From Streptomyces sp. Q6 (GTDB lineage: Bacteria > Actinomycetota > Actinomycetes > Streptomycetales > Streptomycetaceae): a DNA stretch of 64,000 bases. The notes beneath the pieces are model-generated. The model was not told the DNA's origin. It did no database searches and saw only the letters and a program-made list of their open reading frames with translations. The stretch covers positions 4,340,001 through 4,404,000 of the forward strand of contig NZ_CP146022.1 in NCBI RefSeq assembly GCF_036967205.1, in the 5' to 3' direction. A program made the position numbers and the translations under genes. Position 1 is the first letter of the stretch. Every line of letters begins with the position of its first letter. This document shows positions 51,210-60,712 of the stretch, one piece after another.

Positions 51210-52298
51210 GTGCAGCCTCGCCCTCCGCTCCTCCCCGAACCCGCCCGCCGCGTCGCAGCCTGGAGCGCGGTGGCACTGCTCGTCACGGCCGTGGCCGCCG
51301 TCGCGATCGCGCTGGTCATCATCTTCCAGTCGGCGGTCACACCTGTGCTGCTCGCGCTGCTCGGCAGCGCGCTGCTCGCCCCGGTCTTCGACTGGCTCAA
51401 CGACAAGCTGAAGCTGCCCCGCGCCCTCGCGGCCGGGCTCACCTGCGTCGCGCTCGTCGCCGTTGTCGGCGGGGCCGGTTACATCGTCGTCAGCGCGCTC
51501 ATCGACACCGGCGACCAGATCGTCGAATCGGTGCGGCAGGCCGGCGACTGGATCAGGGAGCACGTCGGCATCACCGGCGCCGACGACCTCGGCGACGCCG
51601 CCGACAACGCCAAGGACCTCGTCAGCAAGTGGGGCGACAACGTGGCCAGCGGGCTGCTCGCCGGGCTCTCCGTGCTCGGCTCGCTGCTCGCCACCAGCGT
51701 GCTCGCGCTGCTGCTCACCTTCTTCTTCCTCAAGGACTCCGACCGGGCCGTCGGCCTCGCGCACACCGTCGCGCCGCACCACGCCGAGGTCCTGGAGGCC
51801 ATGGGGCGCCGCGCCTTCGAGGCCATCTCGGGCTTCATGCGCGGCACCACGTTCATCGCGCTCATCGACGCCCTGTGCATCACCGTCGGACTGCTGATCC
51901 TCCAGGTCCCCGGCGCGGTGGGCCTCGGCGCGCTCGTGTTCGTCGGCGCGTACATCCCCTACCTCGGCGCCACCATCTCCGGCGCCGTCGCCGTCCTCGT
52001 CGCGCTCGCCGACCGGGGCCTGATCATCGCCCTGTGGGCGCTCGGCGTGATCCTCGCCGTGCAGCAGCTGGAGGGCCACATCCTTCAGCCGATGATCCAG
52101 TCCCGCACCGTCCAGATGCACCCGGCGATGGTGATGCTGGCGATCACCGCGGGCGCGTCCGTCGCGGGCATCCTCGGCATGCTGCTCGCGGTGCCCCTGG
52201 TGGCGGCGGCGTTCGGCATCCTCGGCGAGCTCAGGAAGCGGTACGGGAGCGAGGACGCCGACGGGGCGGACGGCCCGGCTGTTTCACGTGAAACGTAA
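51210..52298 (+). CDS. AI-2E family transporter (YdjX/TqsA-like membrane protein)
   Basis: 362 aa with about eight hydrophobic segments. Family features are FQSAVTPVLLALLGSALLAP, LLLTFFFLKD and LEGHILQPMIQSRTVQMHP. The C-terminal transmembrane block and GATISGAVAVLVALAD complete the pattern. The family includes AI-2 exporters and Na+/H+ antiporters, so the substrate is open. GTG 51210 is the start. The last residues (VSRET) and the stop are encoded by the second parS site. Confidence 0.88.
   Translation: MQPRPPLLPEPARRVAAWSAVALLVTAVAAVAIALVIIFQSAVTPVLLALLGSALLAPVFDWLNDKLKLPRALAAGLTCVALVAVVGGAGYIVVSALIDTGDQIVESVRQAGDWIREHVGITGADDLGDAADNAKDLVSKWGDNVASGLLAGLSVLGSLLATSVLALLLTFFFLKDSDRAVGLAHTVAPHHAEVLEAMGRRAFEAISGFMRGTTFIALIDALCITVGLLILQVPGAVGLGALVFVGAYIPYLGATISGAVAVLVALADRGLIIALWALGVILAVQQLEGHILQPMIQSRTVQMHPAMVMLAITAGASVAGILGMLLAVPLVAAAFGILGELRKRYGSEDADGADGPAVSRET
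52280..52295. promoter_or_regulatory. parS: parS site (second) at the 3' end of the AI-2E transporter gene
   Basis: T-GTTTCACGTGAAAC-G contains the perfect palindrome 52281-52294 and gives the last five codons of the transporter. It is 33.5 kb from the first parS. Confidence 0.9.
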
Positions 52299-52302
52299 CG
52301 GC

Positions 52303-54441
52303 TCAGCCCTCGGCCGCGACCGGCTCCGGCGCCGCCGGTTCGTCCAGTTCGAACCAGATGCTCTTGCCCTCGCCCTGCGGGTCGACGCCCCAGCGCTGGG
52401 CCAGCAGCTCCATGAGGACGAGGCCGCGCCCGGATGAGGCGAGTTCGCCGGGCCGGCGCCGGTGCGGGAGGTCGTCCGAGGCGTCCGAGACCTGGACGCG
52501 CAGCCGGCGCGGGCTCTCGGCGGTGATCTCGGTGACGAGCAGCGCGTCCCCGTCGGTGTGCACCAGGACGTTCGTGACCATCTCGGAGACGAGCAGCACC
52601 GCCGAGTCGACCTGGTCGTCGTCGGCCCAGTCGTGCAGCAGCTCGCGCAGCTGCTGGCGGGCGGTGGCGATCCGCTCGGGCTCGGCCTGCGCGATCGTCA
52701 TGGCCGAGCGGCGGACGACAGGGGCGGCGCTCACCCCGCCGTCGCAGCCGCAGCCGACGCCCGTACGGCAGAGCAGGACCACCGCGATGTCGTCCTCGCG
52801 GCGGTCGGCGAGCGGGCCGGTCGCGTAGTGCGAGGAGGGGCCGTGGACGCCCTGGACCAGGGCGTCGGCGAGCGCCTCCAGATCGTCGCCGCGGTACTCC
52901 TCCAGGATCGCCCGCAGCCGGGCCCAGCCGGTGTCGAGGTCGTGCCCGCCGGTCTCTATCAGGCCGTCGGTGCACAGCAGCAGGGTTTCGCCGGGCTCCA
53001 GGACGAACCGGGTCGTCGGGTAGTCCGCGTCGGGGTCGATGCCGAGCGGCAGGCCGCCGGCCGTGGGCCGCATCAGGACCGTGCCGTCCGGCATGCGTAT
53101 CGCGGGGTCCGGATGGCCCGCGCGGGCCATCTCCAGGACGCCGGTGACCGGGTCGGTCTCGACGTACAGGCAGGTCGCGAACCGCGGGTCCGTGCCGGGC
53201 TCGCCGATGCCGTAGAGGAACCGGGAGGCGCGGGAGAGGACCGCGTCCGGGCGGTGCCCCTCTGAGGCGTACGCGCGCAGGGCGATCCGCAGCTGGCCCA
53301 TGAGGCCCGCCGCGCGCACGTCGTGGCCCTGCACGTCGCCGATGACCAGGGCGATGCGGCCGTTGGGCAGCGGGATCATGTCGTACCAGTCGCCGCCGAC
53401 CTGGAGGCCGCCGCCGGTCGGCACATAGCGGGCGGCGAGGGTCATGCCCGGGATCCGCGGGCCGAGGCTGGGCAGCATCGACTTCTGGAGGCCGTCCGTC
53501 AGCTCCCGCTCGGACTCGGCGACCCCGGCCCGGGACAGGGCCTGCGCCAGCATCCGCGCGACCGTCGTGAGCACCGAGCGCTCGTCCGGCGAGAACGACA
53601 CCGGGTAGTCGAAGCCCGCCATCCACGCGCCGATCGTGCGCCCCGCGACGATCAGCGGCAGGAACGCCCACGACTGCCGCGCGAACCGGGACGCGAGGGG
53701 CCAGGCCGCCGGGTAGCGGCTCCGGTACTCGTCCGGCGACGACAGGTACACCGCGCGCCCCGTGCGGCAGACCTCCGCCGCCGGATAGTCGGTGGCCAGG
53801 TCCATGTCGGTGAAGGGGCCCTCGTCGCCGGGCTGCTGCCCGTGGTGCCCGATGACGGTGAGCCGGTCGCCCGCGACCCCGAAGACCGCGAGGCCGCTCG
53901 GCGAGAACCCGGGCATCGACAGGCCCGCGGCGACCCGCAGCACCTCCGCCGTCGAACCGGCCTCCGCGAGGGCCCGGCCCGCGTCCAGCAGGAACGCCTC
54001 GCGGGAGCGCCGCCAGTCCCCGGTCACGGGGGTGCGGGACGCGGCCGCCGGCGACGGCTCGGTGACCTCCTGGAGCGTGCCGATCAGCTCGTACGAGCCC
54101 GGGGCGTCCCCGTGCACCACGGGCTTGGAGCGGCTGCGCACGGTCCGTACGACGTGGCCCTGCTCGTCCATGATCCGCAGCCGGGCCTCGGCGAGGGTCC
54201 CCTCGGCGACGGCGAGCTGCACGACGCCGTCGATCTCGTTCCAGTCGACCGGGTGGAAACGGGACCTGACCCCGGCCTCCGTGAGGGTGACCGGGCCTCC
54301 GTCGGGCGAGGGCACCCCGATGAGCCGGGCGGCCTCGGCGTCGAAAGTGACGAGGCCCGCCCGGTTGTCCCAGCGCCACAGGCCGGTCGCGAGAGCGGCG
54401 AGGACGTCCTCCACCGGAGGGAGGGGCTCACCAGTGCGCAT
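52303..54441 (-). CDS. PAS-GAF-PP2C (SpoIIE)-HATPase multi-domain phosphatase
   Basis: 712 aa. An N-terminal PAS-like domain (about 1-115) is followed by a GAF domain (about 140-290). The SpoIIE/PP2C phosphatase domain (about 310-545) contains YVPTGGGLQVGGDWYDMIPL and GDVQGHDVRAAGLMGQ with metal-binding aspartates. An anti-sigma-type HATPase_c domain ends the protein (about 570-705; DSAVLLVSEMVTNVLVHTDG, then GRGLVLMELLAQRWGVD). Such proteins dephosphorylate anti-anti-sigma factors and are abundant in streptomycetes. No sigma factor is adjacent. Confidence 0.92.
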   Translation of the reverse strand: MRTGEPLPPVEDVLAALATGLWRWDNRAGLVTFDAEAARLIGVPSPDGGPVTLTEAGVRSRFHPVDWNEIDGVVQLAVAEGTLAEARLRIMDEQGHVVRTVRSRSKPVVHGDAPGSYELIGTLQEVTEPSPAAASRTPVTGDWRRSREAFLLDAGRALAEAGSTAEVLRVAAGLSMPGFSPSGLAVFGVAGDRLTVIGHHGQQPGDEGPFTDMDLATDYPAAEVCRTGRAVYLSSPDEYRSRYPAAWPLASRFARQSWAFLPLIVAGRTIGAWMAGFDYPVSFSPDERSVLTTVARMLAQALSRAGVAESERELTDGLQKSMLPSLGPRIPGMTLAARYVPTGGGLQVGGDWYDMIPLPNGRIALVIGDVQGHDVRAAGLMGQLRIALRAYASEGHRPDAVLSRASRFLYGIGEPGTDPRFATCLYVETDPVTGVLEMARAGHPDPAIRMPDGTVLMRPTAGGLPLGIDPDADYPTTRFVLEPGETLLLCTDGLIETGGHDLDTGWARLRAILEEYRGDDLEALADALVQGVHGPSSHYATGPLADRREDDIAVVLLCRTGVGCGCDGGVSAAPVVRRSAMTIAQAEPERIATARQQLRELLHDWADDDQVDSAVLLVSEMVTNVLVHTDGDALLVTEITAESPRRLRVQVSDASDDLPHRRRPGELASSGRGLVLMELLAQRWGVDPQGEGKSIWFELDEPAAPEPVAAEG

Positions 54442-54589
54442 GGCCCCACTGTAGGAAGAGGTGATCGCGTACTGCCACCGAGAGCGCCCGCCGGGTTATT
54501 CGCAGAGCGGGTACGGGGCGGCCGGTACCCTTGGGGAGATCCGGGTTGTCTCCCCGGGAACCCCCAAAGCAAAGGCTGGATGAACGACG

Positions 54590-56356
54590 ATGCATCGGTA
54601 CAGGTCCCACACCTGCGGCGAGCTCCGCGCCTCTGACGTCGGCACCGACGTCCGGCTGAGCGGCTGGCTGCACAATCGCCGAGACCTGGGCGGCATCCTC
54701 TTCATCGATCTGCGCGACCACTACGGCATCACGCAGCTCGTCGCCCGCCCCGGCACGAAGGCCGCCGAGGTCCTCGACAAGCTGACCAAGGAGACGGTCG
54801 TCCGCATCGACGGCCAGGTCGTCTCCCGCGGCGCGGACAACGTGAACGCGGAGCTGCCTACCGGCGAGATCGAGATCGAGGCCGCAGAGGTCGAGGTGCT
54901 CGGCGCCGCCCAGCAGCTGCCGTTCCAGATCAACCAGGACGACGGGGTCGGCGAGGAGCGCCGCCTGGAGTACCGCTTCCTGGACCTGCGCCGCGAGCGC
55001 ATGCACCGCAACATCATGCTGCGCTCGTCCGTGATCGCCTCGATCCGCTCGAAGATGGTCGCCCTCGGCTTCAACGAGATGGCGACGCCGATCCTCACCG
55101 CGACCTCCCCCGAGGGCGCCCGTGACTTCGTCGTCCCGTCCCGTCTGAACCCGGGCAAGTTCTACGCCCTGCCGCAGGCGCCGCAGCAGTTCAAGCAGCT
55201 GCTGATGATCTCCGGCTTCGACCGCTACTTCCAGATCGCGCCGTGCTTCCGCGACGAGGACGCGCGCGCCGACCGCTCGCCGGGCGAGTTCTACCAGCTC
55301 GACATCGAGATGAGCTTCGTCGAGCAGGAAGACGTCTTCCAGCCGATCGAGAAGCTCATGACGGAGCTGTTCACGGAGTACGGCGGCGGCCGTGAGGTCA
55401 CCTCGCCGTTCCCGCGGATCCCGTTCCGCGAGTCGATGCTGAAGTACGGCAACGACAAGCCCGACCTGCGCGCCAAGCTCGAACTCGTCGACATCACCGA
55501 CGTGTTCGAGGGCTCCGAGTTCAAGGCGTTCGCCGGCAAGCACGTGCGCGCGCTGCCCGTCCCGGACACCGCCTCGCAGTCCCGCAAGTTCTTCGACGGC
55601 CTCGGTGACTACGCGGTCGAGCAGGGCGCCAAGGGCCTGGCCTGGATCCGCGTCGGCGAGGACGGCACGTTCGCGGGCCCGATCGCGAAGTTCCTCACCG
55701 AGGAGAACGTCAAGGTCCTGACCGAGCGTCTGGGCCTGGCCGCCGGGCACGCCGTGTTCTTCGGCGCCGGCGAGTACGACGAGGTCTCCAAGATCATGGG
55801 CGCCGTCCGTGTCGAGGCCGCCAAGCGCGCCGGGCACTTCGAGGAGGGCGTGTTCCGCTTCTGCTGGATCGTCGACTTCCCGATGTACGAGAAGGACGAG
55901 GAGACCGGCAAGATCGACTTCTCCCACAACCCGTTCTCCATGCCGCAGGGCGGCATGAAGGACCTGGAGGAGAAGGACCCGCTGGACATCCTGGCCTGGC
56001 AGTACGACATCGTCTGCAACGGCATCGAGCTGTCCTCCGGCGCGATCCGGAACCACGAGCCCGACATCATGCTCAAGGCCTTCGAGATCGCGGGCTACGA
56101 CCGTGACACCGTCGAGCACGAGTTCGCGGGCATGCTCCGCGCATTCCGCTTCGGCGCCCCGCCGCACGGCGGGATCGCCCCGGGCGTCGACCGCATCGTC
56201 ATGCTCCTCGCCGACGAGCCGAACATCCGGGAGACCATCGGCTTCCCGCTGAACGGCAACGCGCAGGACCTGATGATGGGCGCGCCCACCGAGCTGGACG
56301 AGTCGCGCCTGCGCGAGCTCAACATCCAGCTGCGCAAGCCGGTCGAGAAGAAGTAG
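54590..56356 (+). CDS. aspS: Aspartyl-tRNA synthetase
   Basis: 588 aa class IIb synthetase. The N-terminal OB fold ([20 protein letters not shown]) binds the anticodon. Motif 2 ([20 protein letters not shown]) and motif 3 ([13 protein letters not shown]) define the catalytic core. The GAD insertion domain of bacterial AspRS lies between about residues 290 and 420. It charges tRNA-Asp. Full length. A double hairpin follows. Confidence 0.96.
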   Translation: MHRYRSHTCGELRASDVGTDVRLSGWLHNRRDLGGILFIDLRDHYGITQLVARPGTKAAEVLDKLTKETVVRIDGQVVSRGADNVNAELPTGEIEIEAAEVEVLGAAQQLPFQINQDDGVGEERRLEYRFLDLRRERMHRNIMLRSSVIASIRSKMVALGFNEMATPILTATSPEGARDFVVPSRLNPGKFYALPQAPQQFKQLLMISGFDRYFQIAPCFRDEDARADRSPGEFYQLDIEMSFVEQEDVFQPIEKLMTELFTEYGGGREVTSPFPRIPFRESMLKYGNDKPDLRAKLELVDITDVFEGSEFKAFAGKHVRALPVPDTASQSRKFFDGLGDYAVEQGAKGLAWIRVGEDGTFAGPIAKFLTEENVKVLTERLGLAAGHAVFFGAGEYDEVSKIMGAVRVEAAKRAGHFEEGVFRFCWIVDFPMYEKDEETGKIDFSHNPFSMPQGGMKDLEEKDPLDILAWQYDIVCNGIELSSGAIRNHEPDIMLKAFEIAGYDRDTVEHEFAGMLRAFRFGAPPHGGIAPGVDRIVMLLADEPNIRETIGFPLNGNAQDLMMGAPTELDESRLRELNIQLRKPVEKK

Positions 56357-56373
56357 CGACCCGCCCGCACCCA

Positions 56374-56416
56374 CGGAAGGGCCCGGAACCGTCCCGCACG
56401 GTTGTGGGCCCTTCCG
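56374..56416 (+). terminator. Hairpin after aspS
   Basis: CGGAAGGGCCC (56374-56384) and GGGCCCTTCCG (56406-56416) form a perfect 11-bp stem. The loop contains an inner stem AACCGT/ACGGTT. Confidence 0.85.
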
Positions 56417-56437
56417 CATGCGGTACGAGGGGCGGGC

Positions 56438-56551
56438 TCAGCCCGAGCGCGGGACGACCAGCCCCGACCCGTACGCCGCGACGATCCGCACCGCCTCGAA
56501 AAGGCGCTCCGCCTGCATGTCCTTGAGGAGGGAGCCGCTCGCCCCGGCGGC
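56438..56551 (-). pseudogene. Response-regulator receiver fragment
   Basis: About 37 codons read AGASGSLLKDMQAERLFEAV, then RIVAAYGSG, before a TGA. This matches the AGASGFLLKD-x-LIEAVR stretch near the end of NarL-type receiver domains. The receiver's upstream part and the DNA-binding domain are missing. It stands alone, so it is a remnant of a lost regulator. Confidence 0.7.
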
Positions 56552-56556
56552 CGGGG

Positions 56557-56754
56557 CGCACGAACCTCACCGAGGACACCGTCTACGACCGGGGCGGTGT
56601 CACCGGCGGCCTGCTGAAGCTGCGCCACCGCAAGGGCCGCGTCGAGCGCGGCGTGACCGGCACCATCACGGTGGGCGTGGACCCGGACGTGACGAACGAG
56701 GGCCAGGACCAGGTGACGTCGACCGCGTCCGCGTCCGCGGCACCGTCCGCCTGA
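56557..56754 (+). pseudogene. C-terminal gene fragment of unknown family
   Basis: 66 codons in frame with no start codon (in-frame TGA at 56524-56526) read LTEDTVYDRGGVTGGLLKLR and then a strand-rich part ending TSTASASAAPSA. Codon use is normal for the genome. It directly abuts the opposite-strand receiver fragment, so both probably mark a deletion or recombination scar. Family not recognised. Confidence 0.55.
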
Positions 56755-56766
56755 GGCCCCTGACAC

Positions 56767-56804
56767 GAAGGTGGCCCGGGACCGTCCGGTCCCGGGCCAC
56801 CTTC
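56767..56804. terminator. Very strong 17-bp hairpin before metG 3' end
   Basis: A perfect 17-bp stem (56767-56783 with 56788-56804, core GGCCCGGGACC) closes on a 4-base loop. It lies just past the metG stop. Confidence 0.9.
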
Positions 56805-56819
56805 ACGTTCAGCGGTGCG

Positions 56820-58553
56820 TCACGCGGCCGGCTCGCCGCCGAAGCGCTCCTTGTACGACTCCAGGTCCTCGTCGGTGATCTTCGCGAAGAGGACCGGCGG
56901 CACGGTGAAGGCGGTACCCGCCGGAACCGCCGTCAGAGCGCGGGCCTCGTCGCCGGTGATCCACGTACGGGCCTCGTCGCCGGGCAGCTCGAACGCGGCG
57001 CGCATCGCGGCCGCGGACGACGGGATGAACGGCTCGGAGACCACCGAGTACAGGTGGATCAGGTTCATCGCCGTACGGAGGGTCAGGGCGGCGCCCTCCG
57101 GGTTCGTCTTGATCTCCAGCCAGGGGGCCTTCTCCTCCAGGTAGGAGTTGCCCGCCGACCACAGGGCGCGCAGCGCGGCCGCGGCCTTGCGGAACTGGAG
57201 GGCCTCCATCTGCTCCTCGTACTCGGCGAGGAGACGGGAGATCTCGACGCCCAGCTTCGTCTCGGCCTCGCCCGGCTCGCCGCCCGCGGGGACCTCGTCG
57301 CCGAAGCGCTTGCGGGAGAAGGACAGGACGCGGTTGACGAAGTTGCCGAGGGTGTCGGCCAGGTCCTTGTTCACCGTCGCCGTGAAGTGCTCCCACGTGA
57401 ACGACGAGTCGTCCGACTCCGGGGCGTTCGCGATGAGGAAGTAGCGCCAGTAGTCGGCCGGCAGGATCGCGAGGGCCTGGTCGGTGAAGACACCGCGCTT
57501 CTGCGACGTGGAGAACTTCCCGCCGTAGTACGTCAGCCAGTTGAAGGCCTTGAGGTAGTCGACCTTCTTCCACGGCTCGCGGACGCCCATCTGCGTCGCC
57601 GGGAACATGACGGAGTGGAACGGGACGTTGTCCTTCGCCATGAACTCCGTGTAGCGCACGTCGCCGGCGCCCTCGGGCTCGTACCACCACGACTTCCAGT
57701 CGCGGACCTCGCCGTCGGCGGCCTGGTCGGCCCACTCCTTCGTCGACCCGATGTACTCGATCGGGGCGTCGAACCATACGTAGAAGACCTTGCCGTCGGC
57801 CGCGAGCTCGGGCCACGTGTCCGCCGGGACGGGGACGCCCCAGTCCAGGTCACGGGTGATCGCGCGGTCGTTCAGGCCCTCGGTCAGCCACTTGCGGGCG
57901 ATCGACGAGGCGAGCTGCGGCCACTCGCCGGCGACCTCGTCGATCCACGCCTCGACCTCGACCTGCAGCTTCGACTGGAGCAGGAACAGGTGCTTGGTCT
58001 CGCGGACCTCCAGCTCGGTGGAGCCGGAGATCGCCGAGCGCGGGTTGATCAGGTCGGTCGGGTCCAGGACGCGCGTGCAGTTCTCGCACTGGTCGCCGCG
58101 GGCCTTGTCGTAGCCGCAGTGCGGGCAGGTGCCCTCGACGTAGCGGTCCGGCAGGAAGCGGCCGTCGGCAGGCGAGTACACCTGACGGATGGCGCGCTCC
58201 TCGATGAACCCGTTCTCGTTCAGCTTGCGGGCGAAGTGCTGGGTGATCTCCGCGTTCTGCGGCGACGACGAGCGGCCGAAGTGGTCGAAGGCCAGGTCGA
58301 AGCCGTCGTAGACCGCCTTCTGCGCGTCGTGCGCCTGCGCGCAGAACTCGGCGACCGGGATGCCCTGCTCCTTCGCGGCGAGCTCGGCGGGCGTGCCGTG
58401 CTCGTCGGTCGCGCAGATGTAGAGGACGTCGTGGCCGCGCTGGCGCAGGTACCGCGCGTACACGTCCGCCGGGAGCATGGACCCCACCATGTTGCCCAGG
58501 TGCTTGATCCCGTTGATGTACGGAAGGGCGCTGGTGATGAGGTGTCGAGCCAT
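56820..58553 (-). CDS. metG: Methionyl-tRNA synthetase
   Basis: 577 aa class I synthetase. HIGH-like region: [21 protein letters not shown] zinc-binding insertion has [17 protein letters not shown]. The KMSKS-equivalent is [12 protein letters not shown] (STSQ), as in many actinobacterial and archaeal-type MetRS. The anticodon-binding helical domain completes the protein. It lacks the C-terminal dimerisation domain of the longer MetRS. It charges initiator and elongator tRNA-Met. The start is ATG 58551-58553. Confidence 0.95.
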   Translation of the reverse strand: MARHLITSALPYINGIKHLGNMVGSMLPADVYARYLRQRGHDVLYICATDEHGTPAELAAKEQGIPVAEFCAQAHDAQKAVYDGFDLAFDHFGRSSSPQNAEITQHFARKLNENGFIEERAIRQVYSPADGRFLPDRYVEGTCPHCGYDKARGDQCENCTRVLDPTDLINPRSAISGSTELEVRETKHLFLLQSKLQVEVEAWIDEVAGEWPQLASSIARKWLTEGLNDRAITRDLDWGVPVPADTWPELAADGKVFYVWFDAPIEYIGSTKEWADQAADGEVRDWKSWWYEPEGAGDVRYTEFMAKDNVPFHSVMFPATQMGVREPWKKVDYLKAFNWLTYYGGKFSTSQKRGVFTDQALAILPADYWRYFLIANAPESDDSSFTWEHFTATVNKDLADTLGNFVNRVLSFSRKRFGDEVPAGGEPGEAETKLGVEISRLLAEYEEQMEALQFRKAAAALRALWSAGNSYLEEKAPWLEIKTNPEGAALTLRTAMNLIHLYSVVSEPFIPSSAAAMRAAFELPGDEARTWITGDEARALTAVPAGTAFTVPPVLFAKITDEDLESYKERFGGEPAA

Positions 58554-58638
58554 CGGGGGCTGCTCCCGGGTTGTGACGTTCGGCGGCGGGTGGTTTCTCG
58601 GCGCCGGTGGAATCCAGAAATCGTATCCGACATGGGGA

Positions 58639-58673
58639 GGCCGCCCGCGCGGTATTTCGCTGCGCGGACGGCC
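58639..58673 (-). terminator. Hairpin after the VWA gene
   Basis: GGCCGCCCGCGC (58639-58650) and GCGCGGACGGCC (58662-58673) pair with one mismatch. The hairpin lies beyond the VWA gene stop on the minus strand. Confidence 0.65.
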
Positions 58674-58712
58674 ACCGGTGTTCCGGGCTGTCGGGTGGTG
58701 CCGGCTGTGGGC

Positions 58713-60478
58713 CTACGGGCGCCAGGCCGCCAGGAGCCCCTCGTAGACCTCGGCGTCGGTCAGCTCGCGCGGGGCCGGGCCCGCGTGGAAGAACGCGGCG
58801 TTGTCGGCCTTGAGCTTGCGCAGGTAGTCGAAGCCCTTCGCGTCGTGCTCGCCGAACGCCACGAACTGGAAGAACAGCGGGTGCGAGGCGGCCTCGGCGA
58901 GCGCCTCGTTCGCCGGGCGCTGCACGTCCGGCGGGCCGTCCGTCTGGAAGATCACCAGGGCCGGGGCCTTCGGGTCCGCGCTCTTGCGGTGATGGGTGAC
59001 GACCTCCTCGATCGCCCGGTGGTAGCTGGTGCGGCCCATCCGGCCCGCCGCCCCGTGCCAGGCGTCGACCTTGCCCTCGTACGCGTCCAGGGTCAGATCG
59101 CCGGTGGCGTCGATGTCCGTCGAGAAGAACACGGTGTGGACGGTGGCGTCCGCGTCGAGGTGCGCGGCGAGCGCGAGCGCCTGCTCGGCGAGCGCCTCGG
59201 CGGAACCGTCCTTGTAGTACGGCCGCATCGACCCCGACCGGTCGAGCACGAGGTACACGGTGGCCCGCACCCCGTCCAGCCCCCGCGCCTTGAGCGCGGC
59301 CCCGGCGGCCTTGTGCGCGGCGACGAGGCCGGGGGCGCGGGACTTGAGCTTGGCGGGGGTGAGCGCGGACGCCTTGGCGGCGGGCGTCTCGGTGGCGGCC
59401 GCGGCGGCGACGGGCTCGGCCTCCGGCTCGGCCTCGGCCTGGGGCTCAGCCTTCGCGGGGCCTTCGCGGCGGCTTTCGTGGCGGTGGCGCGGGCGGTCTT
59501 CGGCTTGGCCTTGGCGGGGGTCTTGGGCTCGGCCTTGGCTTCGGGCTCGGGCTTCGCGTCGGCGGTGGGCTCGGCCTCGGGCTTGGCCTCGGCGGCGGGC
59601 TCCGGCTTGGCCTTGGCTTCGGCTGCGGGCTTCGCGTCGGCGGTGGGCTCGGGCTTGGCTTCGGGCTCGGGCTTCGCGTCGGCGGTGGGCTCGGGCTTGG
59701 CTTCGGGCTCGGGCTTCGCGTCGGCGGCGGGCTCCGGCTTGGCCTCGGGTTCGGGCTTCGCGGCGGTGGGCTCCGGCTTCGGCTCAGCCGCCGTCTCGGG
59801 CTCGGGCTCGGCGGCCGGTTCGGGGTTCGCCTCGGCCTCCGGGGCCGCCTCGATGTCGGCCGTCGGGGCGGGAGCGACTGCGGTCTCCGGCTCGGCCTCG
59901 GCGACGGCCGGGGTCTCGGCCGGGGCCTGCGCCTCGGTGACAGCCGGTGCCTCGGCCTTGTCCGCGGGGCTCGCCTCGGTGGTCTCCTCGACCTCGACCT
60001 CGACCTCGACCTCGACCTCGACCTCGACCTCGACCTCGACCTCGGCCTCCGCCTCCGCCTCGGCCGGTGCCTCGGCGACAGCAGGGGTCTCAGCCTCGGC
60101 CGGTGCCTCCACCCGCGGGGTCGCCTCAGCCTCAGCCTCAGCCTTGTCCTCGACCGGTGCCTCGGCCTGCGGAGCCGTCTCGGCCGCCGGGGCTGTCTCC
60201 GTATCCGGCGTGCTCCGGGGCTCCGGCGCCGTCGCCGGTTCCACGCGCTCCGACCCGACCGGCCGGGACGGCTTCGGCACCGTCACGTTGTCGAAGGCTG
60301 CGGCCACCAGATCGTCCGCCTCGCCCTTCGACGGACCGGGCACCGTCGGCTTCCCGGTGGCGGCCGGCGTCGCCGGAGCCTCCGTGGAGGTGGATGCGGA
60401 CGGTTCCGGCGCGGTGGCGGTCTCGTCCTTCTTGCGGGACCGCCCGAACGCGTTCCGCAGCAGATCCAGAATGCCCAT
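58713..60478 (-). CDS. VWA-domain protein (TerY-like) with long acidic repeat region, apparently frameshifted
   Basis: [17 protein letters not shown] opens the protein (ATG 60476-60478). About 300 residues of Ala/Glu/Pro/Lys-rich repeats follow, including a run of about ten Glu-Val pairs and [10 protein letters not shown] units. The C-terminal VWA domain has the MIDAS motif LVLDRSGSM plus [11 protein letters not shown] and FQTDGPPD, as in TerY-type proteins. The frame changes after TKAAAKAP, consistent with one base lost in GGGG at 59457-59460; the corrected frame continues [15 protein letters not shown]. TerY proteins act with TerD in metal or stress resistance, but none is adjacent. Confidence 0.78.
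59985..60050. repeat. Hexanucleotide tandem repeat (CTCGAC about 10 times)
   Basis: CTCGAC is repeated head to tail about ten times and encodes the Glu-Val run of the VWA protein. It is prone to length change in frame. Confidence 0.9.
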
Positions 60479-60652
60479 GTGCGCAACCTTCCGCATGAGT
60501 TCGTCCCCGAGATCCCTGGAACCCCTGGCCAGGGCGGACACGTAAGGTTAGCCGCCGTCGCGGGCGATCTTGGGAAGGGTCGGCCCGATCGGCCGAGCGC
60601 ACGGGAGCAACCCGCCACCAATGCCCGCGCGGGTATGGGCACTTATGCGCGT

Positions 60653-60693
60653 ACGACGGTCAGGGCGTCCCCCGAAGGCGCCCCAACCGTCGT
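60653..60693 (-). terminator. Hairpin after the secreted repeat protein gene
   Basis: ACGACGGT (60653-60660) and ACCGTCGT (60686-60693) pair, with an inner GGGCG/CGCCC stem. It lies beyond the stop of the minus-strand gene at 60713. Confidence 0.7.
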
Positions 60694-60712
60694 CCCGGAC
60701 CGGCGAGTTACG

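Noticed and set aside
56418-60545. A 1375-residue open frame on the plus strand
   Set aside because: It lies opposite metG and the VWA gene; Val/Arg/Gly/Leu-rich composition without motifs marks it as a high-GC antisense artefact.
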